The position numbers and the translations under genes are program-made. Shown here piece after piece: positions 1 to 8,660 of a stretch of 64,000 nucleotides of DNA (the stretch's first letter is position 1; the number at the start of each line of letters is the position of its first letter). The DNA lies in IMG/VR virus record IMGVR_UViG_3300045996_000464, positions 1 through 64,000 of that record. One strand, 5' to 3'. Below the pieces are notes generated by a model. The model was not told where the DNA came from. It did no database searches and was given only the letters and a program-made list of their open reading frames with translations. The DNA is from a virus.

Positions 1-14
1 ACAGGTGGTAATCC

Positions 15-842
15 GTGGCTAAGACCCTGGTTCACTACAATCTGGGTGGCGCTGGCACACCGCAAGAGGTTAAAGACCTTCGGCAGTCTAGCTACGATCT
101 TCATGACGAGCTAGGCTATCCGGTCGTCTTCAAGCACAGGTGGAATATCCAAGACGAGAGAGAGGGTCGCGCTCGCAAGTGCCCGTTCCATGACGAGCTT
201 TATGATGACGCGCCAGACAACTGCCCCTACTGCTTCGGCACAGGATTCGTTGGCGGCTATGCCGATGCAGCAGTCGTCTACATCACGATCCAGGATTCAC
301 CAACAGATGTCATCAAGGTTATGCCAACAGGTGTCTTGACGCTAGATCAGCACCCTCAGGTTACTGCGCCGTGGCTTCCTGAAATGGGCGACGGTGACCT
401 GATCATCCTAGCTGATTTCGATCCTGGCACATGGGACATCCTTGACTTGAACGAGCGCTACATCTTGCGTGAGGTTAATCCCATCACGATCCGAGGGCCG
501 GGATTCGGCCAGCAAAGCTCAAGGGTCAACAAGCGCTTCCGCATCAGTCAAGAGTCAGCAGCCGACAAGGTTCCATTTGGGCATGAGGTTTATAACGTTC
601 CTCTAGTCTTCAACTACGATGACGTGCCGCCTGATCCTACGGAGCCGGGTGAGCCTGATCCGCCCGAATATGGCATCTACACATCCTTCGAAGTTGGTGT
701 ACGACTTCGTGGTGCAGAAGACACAGCCTACCACAGCGAGACAGCGCGCGACGTTAGGGTTGCAGCAGATGGCGACGACACAGCAACGAGCCGCGATGCC
801 CGTGTAACCGGCAAGGGCGGCGGGGTAATCATCGACTTCTAA
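15..842 (+). CDS. Putative neck/head-completion protein with a zinc-like motif
   Basis: 275-aa protein starting at GTG with GGTGGT just upstream. A CPFH...CPYC pattern near residues 56-73 could bind zinc. The C-terminal third is proline-rich and then carries two similar R-D-x-R-V stretches. The stop overlaps the next start (TAATG), so the genes are translationally coupled. Position just upstream of the next neck-like gene and the sheath suggests a connector role. Function is inferred from synteny only; I do not recognise a named family. Confidence 0.6.
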   Translation: MAKTLVHYNLGGAGTPQEVKDLRQSSYDLHDELGYPVVFKHRWNIQDEREGRARKCPFHDELYDDAPDNCPYCFGTGFVGGYADAAVVYITIQDSPTDVIKVMPTGVLTLDQHPQVTAPWLPEMGDGDLIILADFDPGTWDILDLNERYILREVNPITIRGPGFGQQSSRVNKRFRISQESAADKVPFGHEVYNVPLVFNYDDVPPDPTEPGEPDPPEYGIYTSFEVGVRLRGAEDTAYHSETARDVRVAADGDDTATSRDARVTGKGGGVIIDF

Positions 843-1474
843 TGAGTACGATTCTAGACAAGGACTTCTACGATTACAAGATCGGCGTCAAGCGTGAGAT
901 TGTGAACGCGCTCAAGCCTCTATTCGGGGCAGACTTTCCTATTCCCGAGTTTCGCAACAACGTCTACGTGGGGCTTGAATACCCCATGACAGAAGTTGAC
1001 TACCCTGCCATCTACATCACGTACCGGGAGAGGACGCTGAAGAGCGCGGGTTTGGGCCATGTTGAGTACACAGTGGATGATGGAGGCACGCCCTTTCAGG
1101 CCAAGAGATTCTACTTCGATGGCCAAGTGAGCTTCAACATCATTGCCCTTAGCCAGGGCACCCGTGACCGACTCGCGTCAGCCCTTATCAATGTGCTTGC
1201 CTTTGGTGAAACCATGCCAGAGTTCACTTCGTTCTGGGAAGACTTGGATGACTCAGACTACGTAGATGTGCAACTCAACAAGGAGAACATCTACCCTGGT
1301 GGCGATCAAACAGGTGGAGTGCCCTGGAATAACCCAGACGAGATGCAGTTCGCCACGACTTACAGCCTTGACGCTTTGGGCACATTTGCAGTCGATCCTA
1401 CAACAGGCGGCATCATCAAGATCAGCACCATTATCGTTCAGCCATATCTTGAGGGCACCACTCCACCTTGGTAG
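842..1474 (+). CDS. Putative tail-completion/neck protein
   Basis: 210-aa protein coupled to the preceding gene by TAATG. Mixed alpha/beta composition, no signal peptide or membrane segment. In contractile-tailed phages the gene just before the sheath is often a neck or tail-terminator protein, which is the basis of the call; the sequence shows no diagnostic motif I recognise. It ends about 100 bases before the sheath gene, a gap in which I see no gene. Confidence 0.55.
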   Translation: MSTILDKDFYDYKIGVKREIVNALKPLFGADFPIPEFRNNVYVGLEYPMTEVDYPAIYITYRERTLKSAGLGHVEYTVDDGGTPFQAKRFYFDGQVSFNIIALSQGTRDRLASALINVLAFGETMPEFTSFWEDLDDSDYVDVQLNKENIYPGGDQTGGVPWNNPDEMQFATTYSLDALGTFAVDPTTGGIIKISTIIVQPYLEGTTPPW

Positions 1475-1572
1475 TATATCGCCAGCCCTGTAAGTATAAC
1501 TCAGCCTACTATCTTCCGCTTGGCTGCGCCGGTTAATACGTGAGATTCCTAAACCTTTCGCGGAGATAGATT

Positions 1573-3498
1573 GTGGCAATTGCATATAACTCACCGGGCG
1601 TTATTGTTAGAGAGACGGTCAACCCAACTCTAGCTCCCCTCCTGGCCAACCCTTCAGTCGTTGCGCTTGTCGGCGCAGCTAAGGGCGAGCAGACAGCTTC
1701 TCAGCGCGTCATCCTGTCAGACGCCGAGACAACCCTCACAAGTGGTTACTCAGTCGGCGGTGGTACGATCACCGTGGCCGACACAACAGAATTTGCTTCA
1801 ACAGGTACACTCATTCTTGCAGACCCTGACGGTTCACCAACAGGCATCGTTGCCTACACTGGCAAGACCGCTACGACATTTACAGGCGTCACAGGTGGCT
1901 TTGCAGGATTGACCTTCATTTCGGGCGGCACGGTATCACAGCCGACAGCCCTCACGCTTCGCTACACAGGTGTTGCTCTAACGAGCGCGGCCGTTAAGAA
2001 CGCGGCTTCAGGTGAAACTGTTGACAAGGGAGCATATACCCTAGTAGCAGGCACTGATCCAGACGCTACCGTTACGGGCGACGAGCCAGCGCTACTTACG
2101 CGCCAGGTTGCTCCGGTGGCTGCACCGACCGTTGCAGCAGGCACAGGCACGCTAACCGGCACCTACGAGTATGCCTACAGCTTCGTTAACGCCGCAGGCG
2201 AGACAGGCATCAGCCCTGCTAGCGCACCCATCGTGCTAACCGCACAGGGAACTGATATCACTGGCATTCACATTGGCCCAGCAGGCACATCTGCACGTAA
2301 GGTCTATCGTCGCAAGACGGCAGGCACGGGCGCTGACAACACGTGGCGTTTGGTTGCTACCATCTCCAACAACGCGGCAAACAACCTAGATGACGACACG
2401 ATGTCAGATGCGACGGCAGCCCTAGCAGCAACTCCGGTTCAGGGCATTGCTGCTGGCGACACGGTAACTGTCACCTACGACTACACAGATCAAGACTACT
2501 ACGCGCCGACGCTCTTTGACGACTACAACGATGTCGCAGACAAGTACGGCGCACCGTTTGATGCTGACGGCAACATCGACAGTCAGCTATCTTTCGCAGC
2601 GCGACTAGTCTTCTTGAACGGAGCGAGCGAGATTATCGCTGTAGCTGCGCCATCTGATAGTGATAACGACATCGAGACGGCACTTGAGAAGCTCACCAAC
2701 GAGGAAGACGTTAGAATCGTAGTTGTCCTCGGACAAGGAAGCGCAGCTAACGTTGCAGCAGCATCCTCTCACGTATCCACGATGATCAACGATGGCCTTT
2801 ACCGCTTCGCAGTGGTCGGCCGCGACGGCTCTACCGCTACGGTAGACGCACAGGACATGCGAGATGCGGCATCTGCACTCAACAACGAGGCAGTGCGCTT
2901 CGTAAGCCCTGCGAGCTTCACGATGCAAAACCCGATTACAGGACGCGCATTGAACGTCGGCGGTCAGTACATCGCAGCAGCCCTCGCGGGTATGTACGCA
3001 GCGCGCGATCTACACATTCCGCTTACCCGCAAGACTCTTGCAGGCTTCACAGGCGTAGGCGATGTTCGCACCGCTAGTGAGCTAGGGCTAGATTCTGCTG
3101 CTGGCCTACTAGTAATTGAAGACAAGGGCGGAATTCTACGAGTACGCCACGACATCACAACCGCTGTAGGCTCTGTCAACAGCCGTGAGTCTTCAGTGGT
3201 TCGTGCTAAGTACGAGATGGCACATCGCATCAAGCGCTCACTAGACGACAGCATTGTCGGCTTGGTTGTTCCAGATGGACGAGGCCCGATGCTCGTAGAG
3301 AATGCTGTAGCAGCAATTCTTGAGTCACTTCGAATCGAGCAGGTTATCTCTGCCTACCAGGACGTGAAGGGAAGACTACTCACGGGTGACCCCACAACGG
3401 TCGAAGTCCGATTCAGTTACACGCCCTCCTACCCGCTTAACAACATCTCAGTTGTCTTCACGATTGACACGTTGTCCGGCGACTTCAACATCAGCTAA
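1573..3498 (+). CDS. Contractile tail sheath protein
   Basis: 641-aa protein from GTG (GGAG about 9 bases upstream). It opens with AYNSPGVIVRE, typical of sheath proteins, and the C-terminal third has the conserved sheath core (around YPLNNISVVFTIDTLSGDFNIS at the end). Residues ~185-290 look like an inserted fibronectin-III/Ig-like domain (T-G-T-Y-E-Y-A-Y-S-F-V-N, then R-K-V-Y-R-R-K), which probably decorates the outside of the sheath. It is followed directly by the tube gene, the standard myovirus order, and establishes the contractile tail. Confidence 0.92.
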   Translation: MAIAYNSPGVIVRETVNPTLAPLLANPSVVALVGAAKGEQTASQRVILSDAETTLTSGYSVGGGTITVADTTEFASTGTLILADPDGSPTGIVAYTGKTATTFTGVTGGFAGLTFISGGTVSQPTALTLRYTGVALTSAAVKNAASGETVDKGAYTLVAGTDPDATVTGDEPALLTRQVAPVAAPTVAAGTGTLTGTYEYAYSFVNAAGETGISPASAPIVLTAQGTDITGIHIGPAGTSARKVYRRKTAGTGADNTWRLVATISNNAANNLDDDTMSDATAALAATPVQGIAAGDTVTVTYDYTDQDYYAPTLFDDYNDVADKYGAPFDADGNIDSQLSFAARLVFLNGASEIIAVAAPSDSDNDIETALEKLTNEEDVRIVVVLGQGSAANVAAASSHVSTMINDGLYRFAVVGRDGSTATVDAQDMRDAASALNNEAVRFVSPASFTMQNPITGRALNVGGQYIAAALAGMYAARDLHIPLTRKTLAGFTGVGDVRTASELGLDSAAGLLVIEDKGGILRVRHDITTAVGSVNSRESSVVRAKYEMAHRIKRSLDDSIVGLVVPDGRGPMLVENAVAAILESLRIEQVISAYQDVKGRLLTGDPTTVEVRFSYTPSYPLNNISVVFTIDTLSGDFNIS

Positions 3499-3512
3499 CG
3501 AGGTATAATTAG

Positions 3513-4028
3513 ATGGCAAGAAAAGTAAGAGTACCGGGCGGTTATACCGTATTCCACTGGAACAACGAGGTTATCGCGTTTGCCAATGAGGTACGTGTAA
3601 CAAGCGTTCAGCCGGTGGTTGGGCCTGAGGTTATTCAACCTCTCAACTACCTGCGACCAGCAGAAATCGTAACGCCGCGCGCATCAACATACGGCACCAT
3701 TACGCTCGTCCTCACTGAGCTTTACAATGAGGCTGTGTGGTATCGTCTAGCGGGCCTTGCTGCTTCTACTGACATTATCGACATCTTCGAATACGTTGCC
3801 GCACAGGATAACGGAATCAAGATCACGCGCTGGGTAAAGCCACCGCAGGGTAACCCCTACTCCGAGACTTATGAAGGCTGCGTAGTAGTTAGGGTTTCTG
3901 ATGATGAGACAGTCAACGTTACTACGATTCGCCTTGAAAAGGAAATCGAGTTGTGGTATACGCACAGTCGCAAGAACGGCTTTAGGGGCATTCCTAACAG
4001 CAGCCGCCGCCCCACATTCTTTACATAA
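3513..4028 (+). CDS. Tail tube protein
   Basis: 171-aa protein immediately downstream of the sheath with an AGGT ribosome site in the 14-base gap. Size, beta-rich composition and position fit the inner tube (gp19-like) of myovirus tails. Identification rests mainly on synteny with sheath upstream and the frameshifted chaperone pair downstream. Confidence 0.8.
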   Translation: MARKVRVPGGYTVFHWNNEVIAFANEVRVTSVQPVVGPEVIQPLNYLRPAEIVTPRASTYGTITLVLTELYNEAVWYRLAGLAASTDIIDIFEYVAAQDNGIKITRWVKPPQGNPYSETYEGCVVVRVSDDETVNVTTIRLEKEIELWYTHSRKNGFRGIPNSSRRPTFFT

Positions 4029-4051
4029 GTAATCCAAGATAGGAGCAAGTT

Positions 4052-4495
4052 ATGGACGACGAAACGCTTTTGGATGAAGCGTTCGAACAATCCGATCAAC
4101 CGGATGAAGTTGACGTACCTGTAAGCACTGAGACTTACAACCTGTTGCAGTTGGGGTATCTCACAAGTGATATCGTCGTGGGCAACCACAAGATCACTGT
4201 TCGCACGCTACGCATCGGAGAAGAGCTAGAGGCAGCCCTTCTAGCAGAGAAGTACAAGGATACGGTAGATGCAGGCCGCGCAATGGCTACAGCCCTTGCA
4301 GCGGCTTCTGTGGCGCTCGTAGATGGCGAGCCAATGGTAGAACCTATCGGCCCAATCGAAAGCCTTGTCAAGGCCAAGTTTGACTACGTAGTCAACAACT
4401 GGTTCTGGCAGCCTACGATCCGCACCGTCTATGCCGAGTACAACTCCCTAGTAGTAGAGGCCCAAGAAGTTCAAGACGACCTAAAAAAAGACTAA
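4052..4495 (+). CDS. Tail assembly chaperone, upstream frame
   Basis: 147-aa acidic protein that ends right after a slippery CTAAAAAAAG run. The unshifted product ends in D-D-L-K-K-D; a -1 slip continues into the next reading frame to give a ~257-aa fusion. Two-frame tail chaperones before the tape measure gene are a conserved feature of long-tailed phages (lambda gpG/gpGT type). Starts at ATG with AGGAG upstream. Confidence 0.8.
   Translation: MDDETLLDEAFEQSDQPDEVDVPVSTETYNLLQLGYLTSDIVVGNHKITVRTLRIGEELEAALLAEKYKDTVDAGRAMATALAAASVALVDGEPMVEPIGPIESLVKAKFDYVVNNWFWQPTIRTVYAEYNSLVVEAQEVQDDLKKD
4481..4490 (+). promoter_or_regulatory. Programmed -1 frameshift slippery site
   Basis: CTAAAAAAAG, with A7 in frame as CTA AAA AAA GAC and the zero-frame stop two codons later. 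In the -1 frame the reading frame stays open through the downstream chaperone region to 4824. Heptameric A runs are strong bacterial slippery sequences. The position between the two chaperone frames matches known tail-chaperone frameshifts. Confidence 0.8.
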
Positions 4496-4824
4496 CGGCT
4501 GGTTCGGACTTGTTAGAGACTCACATCCGCCTGCTAGATAGGCAGGGACTCTTCAAGGGTGACTTGAACATCTCACAACGAACCAGCCTGTTGTGGCTGA
4601 TGGGCAAGGAGATTGAGGAAGAATCTGAGTTGGAGAAAGCTCGCGCGCTTAACTTCGCACTAGCGGCCAACCCTAATACCAGCGGCGAGTTCATCAAAAT
4701 CCTGATGGAGCAGGAAGAGAAGCCCGAATACATCTACGAGGACGAACCAGATTGGCAAACCCCAGAGAACATCGAAGAAGTGCAGAAGCTTATTCGGGAT
4801 TTCGAGTCTCAGCCCATTCCTTAG
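4489..4824 (+). CDS. Tail assembly chaperone, frameshift extension
   Basis: Second frame of the chaperone pair, 111 codons when entered by -1 frameshift at the A7 run. A TTG at 4510 could in principle start it alone, but no ribosome-binding site is seen there, so fusion to the upstream frame is more likely. The product is helical and acidic; its last 35 bases overlap the convergent minus-strand gene. Confidence 0.72.
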   Translation, partial: RLTAGSDLLETHIRLLDRQGLFKGDLNISQRTSLLWLMGKEIEEESELEKARALNFALAANPNTSGEFIKILMEQEEKPEYIYEDEPDWQTPENIEEVQKLIRDFESQPIP

Positions 4825-5053
4825 GAAACGTAGTGTCAGTGGGCTTAAAGTCCTTACTGTCTGCTCTGCGATATACGATATCGAGCGCCAAATCTCTTGA
4901 GCATCCTTGGGCGATAAGCGCCTTAACCCTCAGCGAGTCCTTGGTTTCGTACATATATCCATTCCATGAGCCTACCGTCCCTGGCTTATCGGCCCGACCC
5001 CAATAGCAGATAAGGGCGATGAGAATGAAGAATGTTAATCCAAAAGGTTCCAT
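4790..5053 (-). CDS. Small opposite-strand membrane protein (moron-like)
   Basis: 87-aa protein on the minus strand inside the tail operon. The N-terminus is one membrane helix (F-G-L-T-F-F-I-L-I-A-L-I-C-Y-W), followed by a charged ~65-residue domain. A promoter (TTGACA-N16-TATAAT) lies right upstream and puts the start 7 bases from the -10 box, so the mRNA is probably leaderless. Independent antisense expression within a late operon resembles phage morons such as superinfection-exclusion proteins; the function is unknown. The longer upstream-extended frame is less likely because it would contain the promoter. Confidence 0.7.
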   Translation of the reverse strand: MEPFGLTFFILIALICYWGRADKPGTVGSWNGYMYETKDSLRVKALIAQGCSRDLALDIVYRRADSKDFKPTDTTFPKEWAETRNPE

Positions 5054-5060
5054 ATCACTT

Positions 5061-5088
5061 ATTATAGCAAGGTAATCCATAATGTCAA
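5061..5088 (-). promoter_or_regulatory. Minus-strand promoter over the tape-measure start
   Basis: Read on the minus strand: TTGACA (5088-5083), 16-base spacer, TATAAT (5066-5061), near consensus. Its -35 box overlaps the ATG of the tape-measure gene at 5082, so transcription from it runs against the tail operon and drives the 4790-5053 gene. Confidence 0.75.
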
Positions 5089-7220
5089 GTACTGAACCTG
5101 AAGGCCCAAAGCCAATCCAATTCGATGAGTCCAATTTGCCGGGTGAATCCCAGGCGCAACAGTGGGCGCAACAGTTTGGCAATGACCCAGCAGCAATGCA
5201 ACGCACAGTTGACATGCTAGATCAGGCGCAAACACGCATGGAGCCTTTGTTGCAAATGGCCGGGACAATGCGCGATCAATTCTTTGAGGCTGCTGAAGCG
5301 CTAAATAAGGCCGTAAGCAGCGTAGGTAATCTGGCATCAGGGTATGACAAGGTAACCAAAGCTAAGGCGGAAGGCAGCAAGGAAGACGCTTACCAGTACG
5401 ACATGACACAGAAGATACTTGATGCGAAGGAACGGCAAGCGGCTGCTGAGCAGAAGTTCATTGAGCTAAGGAACCAGGGTGCTGTTCAGCTTGAGGCCGA
5501 GCTACGTAAGACTGCGATGTTCGATCCTAGCACGGGGCAGTACCACATTCCTGGCTATGGCTCCTTTAAACCTGCTGATCTTAGAAGGATCATCCGAGAC
5601 AAGAATGATCCCAACAATGCTGCATTCGAAAAGGCTAGTATCAGCGGCCTGGCTCAACTTCCTGTTGGCCCAAGTCCTCAGTTCCGAATGAGAGAGGCTT
5701 TGACCGCCCTTGCTCGTGGCGATCTTGGTACCGCAGCAGGCGAGTTGATTCAGCCCATGAGGGGTTCCGGCAAACTAGAGTCTATGGCACGAGCAGCCAG
5801 AGAGCGAGTTGAAAATCCAGACACGCCAACCACCATGGGCGACAGGGCAGCAATGAGGTTGCTCCCAGGTGTGAGCAAATTGCTCGCCCCTGCGGTATTG
5901 GTTGGTGTGCAGCAGGCTGTAATGCGAGGTCTAAGAATCTACAACGAAGCCGCTGGCATTGGCCAGGGTGCAGGTGAAGGACGCTTTGCAGGCTTCCGTG
6001 AGGTCGTAGGAGGCCGCGCACAGGGCTTTAGGCAGGCAATCAATCCGTTCGATGCCTTGACACGCCGCGATGCTGTCATGATTTCAGACTCAATTCGTCG
6101 CACAGGGTTTACTGGGGAGATTGCTGACGCTTGGCAGGATGCTGTTGGGGATGTCATCATCGACACTGGCCTAAAGGGCGAAGCAGCCCTAGAGGCAATG
6201 AACACGTCTGCCTTCCAGCTAGGGCAGACAGCAGCGCAGTTCCGCGAGAGCATGCGTGACATCGATGACATTGCGAAGGACACCAACATGTCAGTGGAGG
6301 CGGCAGCTAAGAGCGTTCAGGGCTTACAACTAATCGCAGCACAGACAGGTGGCACCGCAGCCATCACAGCGGCTGGGCCTGCGGCAGATGCCTTGATGCG
6401 AGCGCTTAGCCCACAGGGACGCGCACCATTAGGCATCTTCGGCACTGGCGGGCTTGGCGCAAGCGCATTTGCACAGACACCTGAGCAGCGACAAATGTTG
6501 GGCATGCAGTTTGGCGGACTTTCAGCAACGCAAGCTCTCGGCGCTGAGTTCTTCCAGAACATCGGGCGCATCCTAGACGGGCTGATCGACTGGATTCACG
6601 AGCAGTATGATGGACTGTCTAACGCAGCAAAGGCGCAGATGTTCATGGTCTTCGGCCCAGGGCAGACGTACCTTCCTGGTATGACAGTTGCAGACCTAGA
6701 GAAGCTACTAGAGCGAGGCGGCAAGGGTAGAGTCCAATCAGCGATGACAAAGGGGCGCGCTCGTGGAGTCATCAATGATGCCAAGGAGGCTAGACGCAAA
6801 GCACTGGCCGAGGCTGATCCTGATTCAGGCAAGCCATTTTGGAAGAAGACTTTTGGTGACGTTTGGGATGACGCTACAACAGACGCATCAGCTAGGGATG
6901 CGGGCGAAATGGCATACATTCGCGCGCTACGTAAGTCTTTGATTGACCGGGACGTTCCAGTTGAATTGCGCAAGAAGATTCTTGATCCATTGACACGAGC
7001 AGCAATGATAGGTGGCAGGGAAAATGAGAAGGACGGGCGCTATTACGAAAGCTTTGATGAAGCTCAGAAGCGTACCAGTGGATACACCGAGAAAGTTCTA
7101 ATCGACTTCGCTCCGGGAGCTAAACAGTGGATGAGCAACCCAGAAACAGCAATCCGCACCACCAGCTACGAAGGCGGCTCTGGCCCATCTCAAGGCACCA
7201 AAGCGGTTAGACCGAGGTAG
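5082..7220 (+). CDS. Tail tape measure protein
   Basis: 712-aa, alanine/glutamine-rich, largely helical protein after the chaperone pair. N-terminal ~110 residues look coiled-coil; a hydrophobic glycine/alanine-rich centre (~residues 260-330 and 420-490) fits membrane-active tape measures. If ~1.5 angstrom per residue holds, it would set a tail of roughly 100 nm. Position after the chaperones and before baseplate genes supports the call; no enzymatic domain is visible. Confidence 0.85.
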   Translation: MSSTEPEGPKPIQFDESNLPGESQAQQWAQQFGNDPAAMQRTVDMLDQAQTRMEPLLQMAGTMRDQFFEAAEALNKAVSSVGNLASGYDKVTKAKAEGSKEDAYQYDMTQKILDAKERQAAAEQKFIELRNQGAVQLEAELRKTAMFDPSTGQYHIPGYGSFKPADLRRIIRDKNDPNNAAFEKASISGLAQLPVGPSPQFRMREALTALARGDLGTAAGELIQPMRGSGKLESMARAARERVENPDTPTTMGDRAAMRLLPGVSKLLAPAVLVGVQQAVMRGLRIYNEAAGIGQGAGEGRFAGFREVVGGRAQGFRQAINPFDALTRRDAVMISDSIRRTGFTGEIADAWQDAVGDVIIDTGLKGEAALEAMNTSAFQLGQTAAQFRESMRDIDDIAKDTNMSVEAAAKSVQGLQLIAAQTGGTAAITAAGPAADALMRALSPQGRAPLGIFGTGGLGASAFAQTPEQRQMLGMQFGGLSATQALGAEFFQNIGRILDGLIDWIHEQYDGLSNAAKAQMFMVFGPGQTYLPGMTVADLEKLLERGGKGRVQSAMTKGRARGVINDAKEARRKALAEADPDSGKPFWKKTFGDVWDDATTDASARDAGEMAYIRALRKSLIDRDVPVELRKKILDPLTRAAMIGGRENEKDGRYYESFDEAQKRTSGYTEKVLIDFAPGAKQWMSNPETAIRTTSYEGGSGPSQGTKAVRPR

Positions 7221-7222
7221 TA

Positions 7223-8068
7223 ATGGCTGGGATCACGTTCTCACATCCACTCGTAGGCGACCTAGAGCTTCGCCTGCCGCCGACCGAAGTGCAGTGGTCT
7301 TACAACCTCATCACATCGCGCACTCCCACCTATGCTGGCGAAGTGGTGCAAGTGTTGTCCGTCGCTTTCGACAAGTTGTCTATCACAGGTAAGTTCGGCA
7401 AAGAGGGATCGCACGGTGTGTACAAGTCAGAGGGCCGACTTCGTAAGCGAACGAGCGAAGAGTGGAATACCAATCTACCCTACGGCGTAGGGTTAGTACA
7501 AATGACAGCGTGGTTCCGCGAGTACTTTGCGATTGCATCACAGGGCGTTGACTCTAAAGAGAACTACGACGAGCGACCAGTGACGGTCAAGTACCAGGGT
7601 GCGATTCTCGATGTCCCCGTAGACTATGGCAAGAGCGAGCATCTCTGGAAGGTCTACCCTGTGTCCTTTCCTAGCTATCGACGGGCACACAACAACTTCG
7701 CGCCCGAGTGGAAGGTAGAGTGCGAGGTTGCCGAGCCTGACGCAAGCATCGCTCATACTGAGCGAGACTCAGCGATTGAGAGACTTCAGCGAGGCGCACG
7801 TTGGCAGCCGATGAATCCGTATAGTGACCCTCTAGCTCGATACCTACCCAATGACTTCAATGACATGAACGCAAATCAGCGCAAGCAGCTATTGAAAATC
7901 GCGCAACAGGAATTGGCGAAGGATAGCCACAATGTCGTGGACTACTTCAACGACATGATTCCGTCACTCAACTCTGAAACGTTCCGTGAGCTACTCGCAC
8001 AGGGAGCCTCTGCGCCTGTCATCACTAAGGCTAAGACTGACAGCACCCACAAGCCGAGAGAGGATTAA
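7223..8068 (+). CDS. Baseplate/tail-tip protein
   Basis: 281-aa protein 2 bases after the tape measure stop. Contains aromatic-rich segments (V-Q-W-S-Y-N, F-A-P-E-W-K-V-E) and a helical C-terminus with a disordered tail. Position between tape measure and hub suggests a LysM-less tail-tip or hub-adaptor protein. No specific family recognised. Confidence 0.6.
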   Translation: MAGITFSHPLVGDLELRLPPTEVQWSYNLITSRTPTYAGEVVQVLSVAFDKLSITGKFGKEGSHGVYKSEGRLRKRTSEEWNTNLPYGVGLVQMTAWFREYFAIASQGVDSKENYDERPVTVKYQGAILDVPVDYGKSEHLWKVYPVSFPSYRRAHNNFAPEWKVECEVAEPDASIAHTERDSAIERLQRGARWQPMNPYSDPLARYLPNDFNDMNANQRKQLLKIAQQELAKDSHNVVDYFNDMIPSLNSETFRELLAQGASAPVITKAKTDSTHKPRED

Positions 8069-8069
8069 A

Positions 8070-8660
8070 TTGGCCAGTTCATCAAACGGATTCCTAACCT
8101 ACAAGATCGGCAATGAGGTTCGCTCATTCCCTCTGTGGGTTATGGAGTTTAGTCAGCCATTGATGTTAAGTGGGTCATCTGCGCAGAGCAGGACGCGCAA
8201 GCATTTCTATCCACGTTCGCATGCCCCTGGCGATATCGCTGTCAAAGGACGTTGCGAAAGCCAACACCACTATCAGGAGCTAGCTCATTTCATCCGCAAG
8301 CATCAACGAGAGATGGTTGACATGCCAGCAAGTGAGCGCTTTACACGCATCAATGTCAGCAACCCAGGCTATCATCGGCTGCTTCGCTTGTCAATCCCTC
8401 ATGAACCTCTCTATGTTCGCGGTTGGGTTTCCAACTTCAGCATCAGCAAAAGGGGTGTACATGCGCCAGCGCCTGAATACAGCTTCAATTTCTTTGTCGT
8501 CTTTGATCAGAGCGCACGCGATATCGGTATTTCCCATCGCATCCAGAAGTACTACAGCGCAGCCGACTCGCGCACAGGTGCAGCTATGGAACAAGACGAG
8601 CTAAGGGCCGCAACAGATCGAGCCAGAACAGCAGCAGGTAAGGGGTTCTCAGAACGATGA
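8070..8660 (+). CDS. Baseplate protein, TTG start
   Basis: 196-aa protein. I chose TTG at 8070 because GAGAGG lies 7 bases upstream and the preceding gene stops at 8068; an upstream ATG at 7986 would give a long overlap. Beta-rich middle, charged helical C-terminus. It overlaps the hub gene by ATGA. Probably a hub-associated structural protein. Confidence 0.6.
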   Translation: MASSSNGFLTYKIGNEVRSFPLWVMEFSQPLMLSGSSAQSRTRKHFYPRSHAPGDIAVKGRCESQHHYQELAHFIRKHQREMVDMPASERFTRINVSNPGYHRLLRLSIPHEPLYVRGWVSNFSISKRGVHAPAPEYSFNFFVVFDQSARDIGISHRIQKYYSAADSRTGAAMEQDELRAATDRARTAAGKGFSER

